Shown: positions 5,907-6,560 of the stretch, piece after piece
Layout: every line of letters starts with the position of its first letter
Position numbering within the stretch: position 1 is the first letter of the stretch
Origin: an uncultured Neisseria sp.
Lineage (GTDB): Bacteria > Pseudomonadota > Gammaproteobacteria > Burkholderiales > Neisseriaceae
Reading direction: 5' to 3'
Length of the DNA stretch: 6,560 bases
Assembly: GCA_927911515.1 (NCBI GenBank)
Contig: CAKMQH010000004.1
Span: forward strand, 1-6,560
Translations under genes and position numbers: made by a program
The notes under the pieces: model-generated
What the model saw: only the letters and a program-made list of their open reading frames with translations
Told to the model about the DNA's origin: nothing
The model's database searches: none

Positions 5907-5912
5907 ATTATA
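5907..5912 (-). promoter_or_regulatory. Possible -10 box TATAAT for trpB
   Basis: A perfect TATAAT lies on the minus strand, overlapping the glycosylase stop codon, about 75 bases before the trpB start. The -35 position shows nothing convincing. If used, the transcript would begin just before the uptake-sequence hairpin and carry it in its leader. No leader peptide with tryptophan codons is visible. Confidence 0.35.
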
Positions 5913-6516
5913 ACTGCTTTTCACACAAACCCGCCATTTCGAAAAACGCCCGATACGCCGCCGCCTTTTTCGCCAAACTCAAAGGATAAGCGCGCGAAGT
6001 GGACGGCAGGCGGGTCAGTGTCAAATCCCGTCCGGCAAACGGAAACGGCACGGTTTCACCCGTTTTCGGCATTTTGATGCCGCCGCCCTGAATATCGAGC
6101 AGGATTTCCGTCGCCTTACCGCCGGTGGTGCAGATATGGCGGCAGTCGGGCATCTGCGCCAACACCGCCGCCAAATCGACAGTTTCAACCACTTGCAAAA
6201 ACTTGTCCGACGCATTGCCGTGTTCCCGCACCGCCTTTAACACGGTCGGGCAGGACGCAATCCCACGTTCGTGCAAAAACGCCTTGATTTTCTCGGCATC
6301 AAACGCTTTTTCAGACGGCATCTGGAAATACGCCGCATCATTAAAAAACACCAGCCCATAAACGCGCCACATATCGTTTTGGAAATTCGGGTAATGAAAC
6401 TGCATCGCGCGTTTGTCTTCCTTGGGCGGAAAAGTCCCCATCATCATTACCGTCGCCTGCGGCGGCAGTACGGCAGGGAAAGGGTGGGTTTCGATTTCAA
6501 GCGGAGCGGACATCAT
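5908..6516 (-). CDS. Uracil-DNA glycosylase superfamily protein
   Basis: A 202-residue protein, probably a DNA repair glycosylase that removes a deaminated base. The first motif is MMGTFPPKEDKRAMQFHYPNF followed by QNDMW (about 24-50). The G-[ST]-FP, then YxNxxNxxW pattern is seen in the superfamily, and most resembles the family 6 hypoxanthine glycosylases. The second motif is LPSTSRAYPLSLAKKAAAY (170-188), containing the LPSTS signature. A central TTGGKAT (130-136) fits the core strand of the fold. No iron-sulfur cysteine set is seen, which argues against families 4 and 5. The substrate cannot be told from sequence. Of two adjacent ATGs, the second (6513) has the better spacing, seven bases, from AAGGA. 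The gene carries an uptake sequence of a different dialect from the rest of the window, and a CREE lies directly upstream. Confidence 0.82.
   Translation of the reverse strand: MMSAPLEIETHPFPAVLPPQATVMMMGTFPPKEDKRAMQFHYPNFQNDMWRVYGLVFFNDAAYFQMPSEKAFDAEKIKAFLHERGIASCPTVLKAVREHGNASDKFLQVVETVDLAAVLAQMPDCRHICTTGGKATEILLDIQGGGIKMPKTGETVPFPFAGRDLTLTRLPSTSRAYPLSLAKKAAAYRAFFEMAGLCEKQL
6310..6321 (-). repeat. DNA uptake sequence of the other dialect, ATGCCGTCTGAA
   Basis: Exact 12-mer of the AT-DUS dialect known from N. meningitidis, N. gonorrhoeae and close relatives. It is within the glycosylase gene, read as MPSEK. It differs from the nine AGGTCGTCTGAA copies in this window at two positions. Confidence 0.88.
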
Positions 6517-6534
6517 GATTTCCTTGAGAATAAA

Positions 6535-6540
6535 AGTATA
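6535..6540 (-). promoter_or_regulatory. Probable -10 box TATACT at the CREE edge, driving the glycosylase gene
   Basis: TATACT (five of six consensus bases) is formed by the last four bases of the Correia terminal repeat plus two flanking bases. It lies about 20 bases before the first ATG. The -35 would lie inside the CREE, at or beyond the window edge, where intact elements read TTGTCCTG. Transcription starting at CREE ends is known in Neisseria. The leader would be very short. Confidence 0.4.
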
Positions 6541-6560
6541 GTGGATTAAATTTAAATCAG
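6537..6560 (+). mobile_element. Start of a second Correia element (left terminal repeat), cut by the window edge
   Basis: TATAGTGGATTAAATTTAAA followed by TCAG is the canonical CREE left terminus. Only 24 bases are present. It has the same orientation as the element at 1-136, and its sequence is what that element lacks at its own left end. Confidence 0.88.

Noticed and set aside
5833..5907. Tryptophan attenuator in front of trpB
   Set aside because: No short open frame with Trp codons and no hairpin followed by a T-run on the minus strand.

Overview
The window is chromosomal DNA of a Neisseria species. Two things support this. It carries nine exact copies of the 12-base DNA uptake sequence AGGTCGTCTGAA, the dialect known from the N. 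mucosa / N. sicca / N. macacae group. It also has Correia repeat-enclosed element (CREE) sequence at both ends. All seven genes lie on the minus strand and are housekeeping or small accessory genes.

Layout in transcription order, right to left: the start of a CREE at the right edge (6537-6560); a uracil-DNA glycosylase superfamily gene (6516-5908); trpB (5832-4633), followed 31 bases later by a DUF4279-type small protein gene (4601-4155); a perfect hairpin terminator (3984-4012); then a biosynthetic run of bioA (3810-2514), bioD (2517-1849), ubiC (1845-1303) and ubiA (1145-229). bioA and bioD overlap by four bases and bioD and ubiC are three bases apart, so these three are almost certainly co-transcribed. 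ubiA follows after an AT-rich 157-base gap and is closed by a DUS-type hairpin terminator at 181-210. The rest of a CREE fills 1-136.

Functionally, BioA and BioD perform two consecutive steps of biotin synthesis (KAPA to DAPA to dethiobiotin). UbiC and UbiA perform the first two committed steps of ubiquinone synthesis (chorismate to 4-hydroxybenzoate to the prenylated ring). TrpB makes tryptophan from indole and serine.

The most striking property is that ubiA, bioA and trpB are broken by single-base length changes: one, one and three respectively. Four of the five lie in mononucleotide runs and the fifth (trpB 5606-5615) is best read as a lost C of a CC pair next to an alternating GC tract. 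Undoing each restores a full-length, motif-complete protein. I read this mainly as a run-length error signature of a draft sequence, since ubiA should be needed for respiration, but real mutation cannot be excluded from the sequence alone.

I found no CRISPR, phage, toxin system or clearly new multi-gene system. The less ordinary items are an uptake sequence of the meningococcal/gonococcal dialect inside the glycosylase gene, a probable CREE-borne promoter in front of that gene, an orphan DUF4279 gene, and an AT-rich spacer with a 12-base direct repeat and an outward-facing extended -10 sequence.
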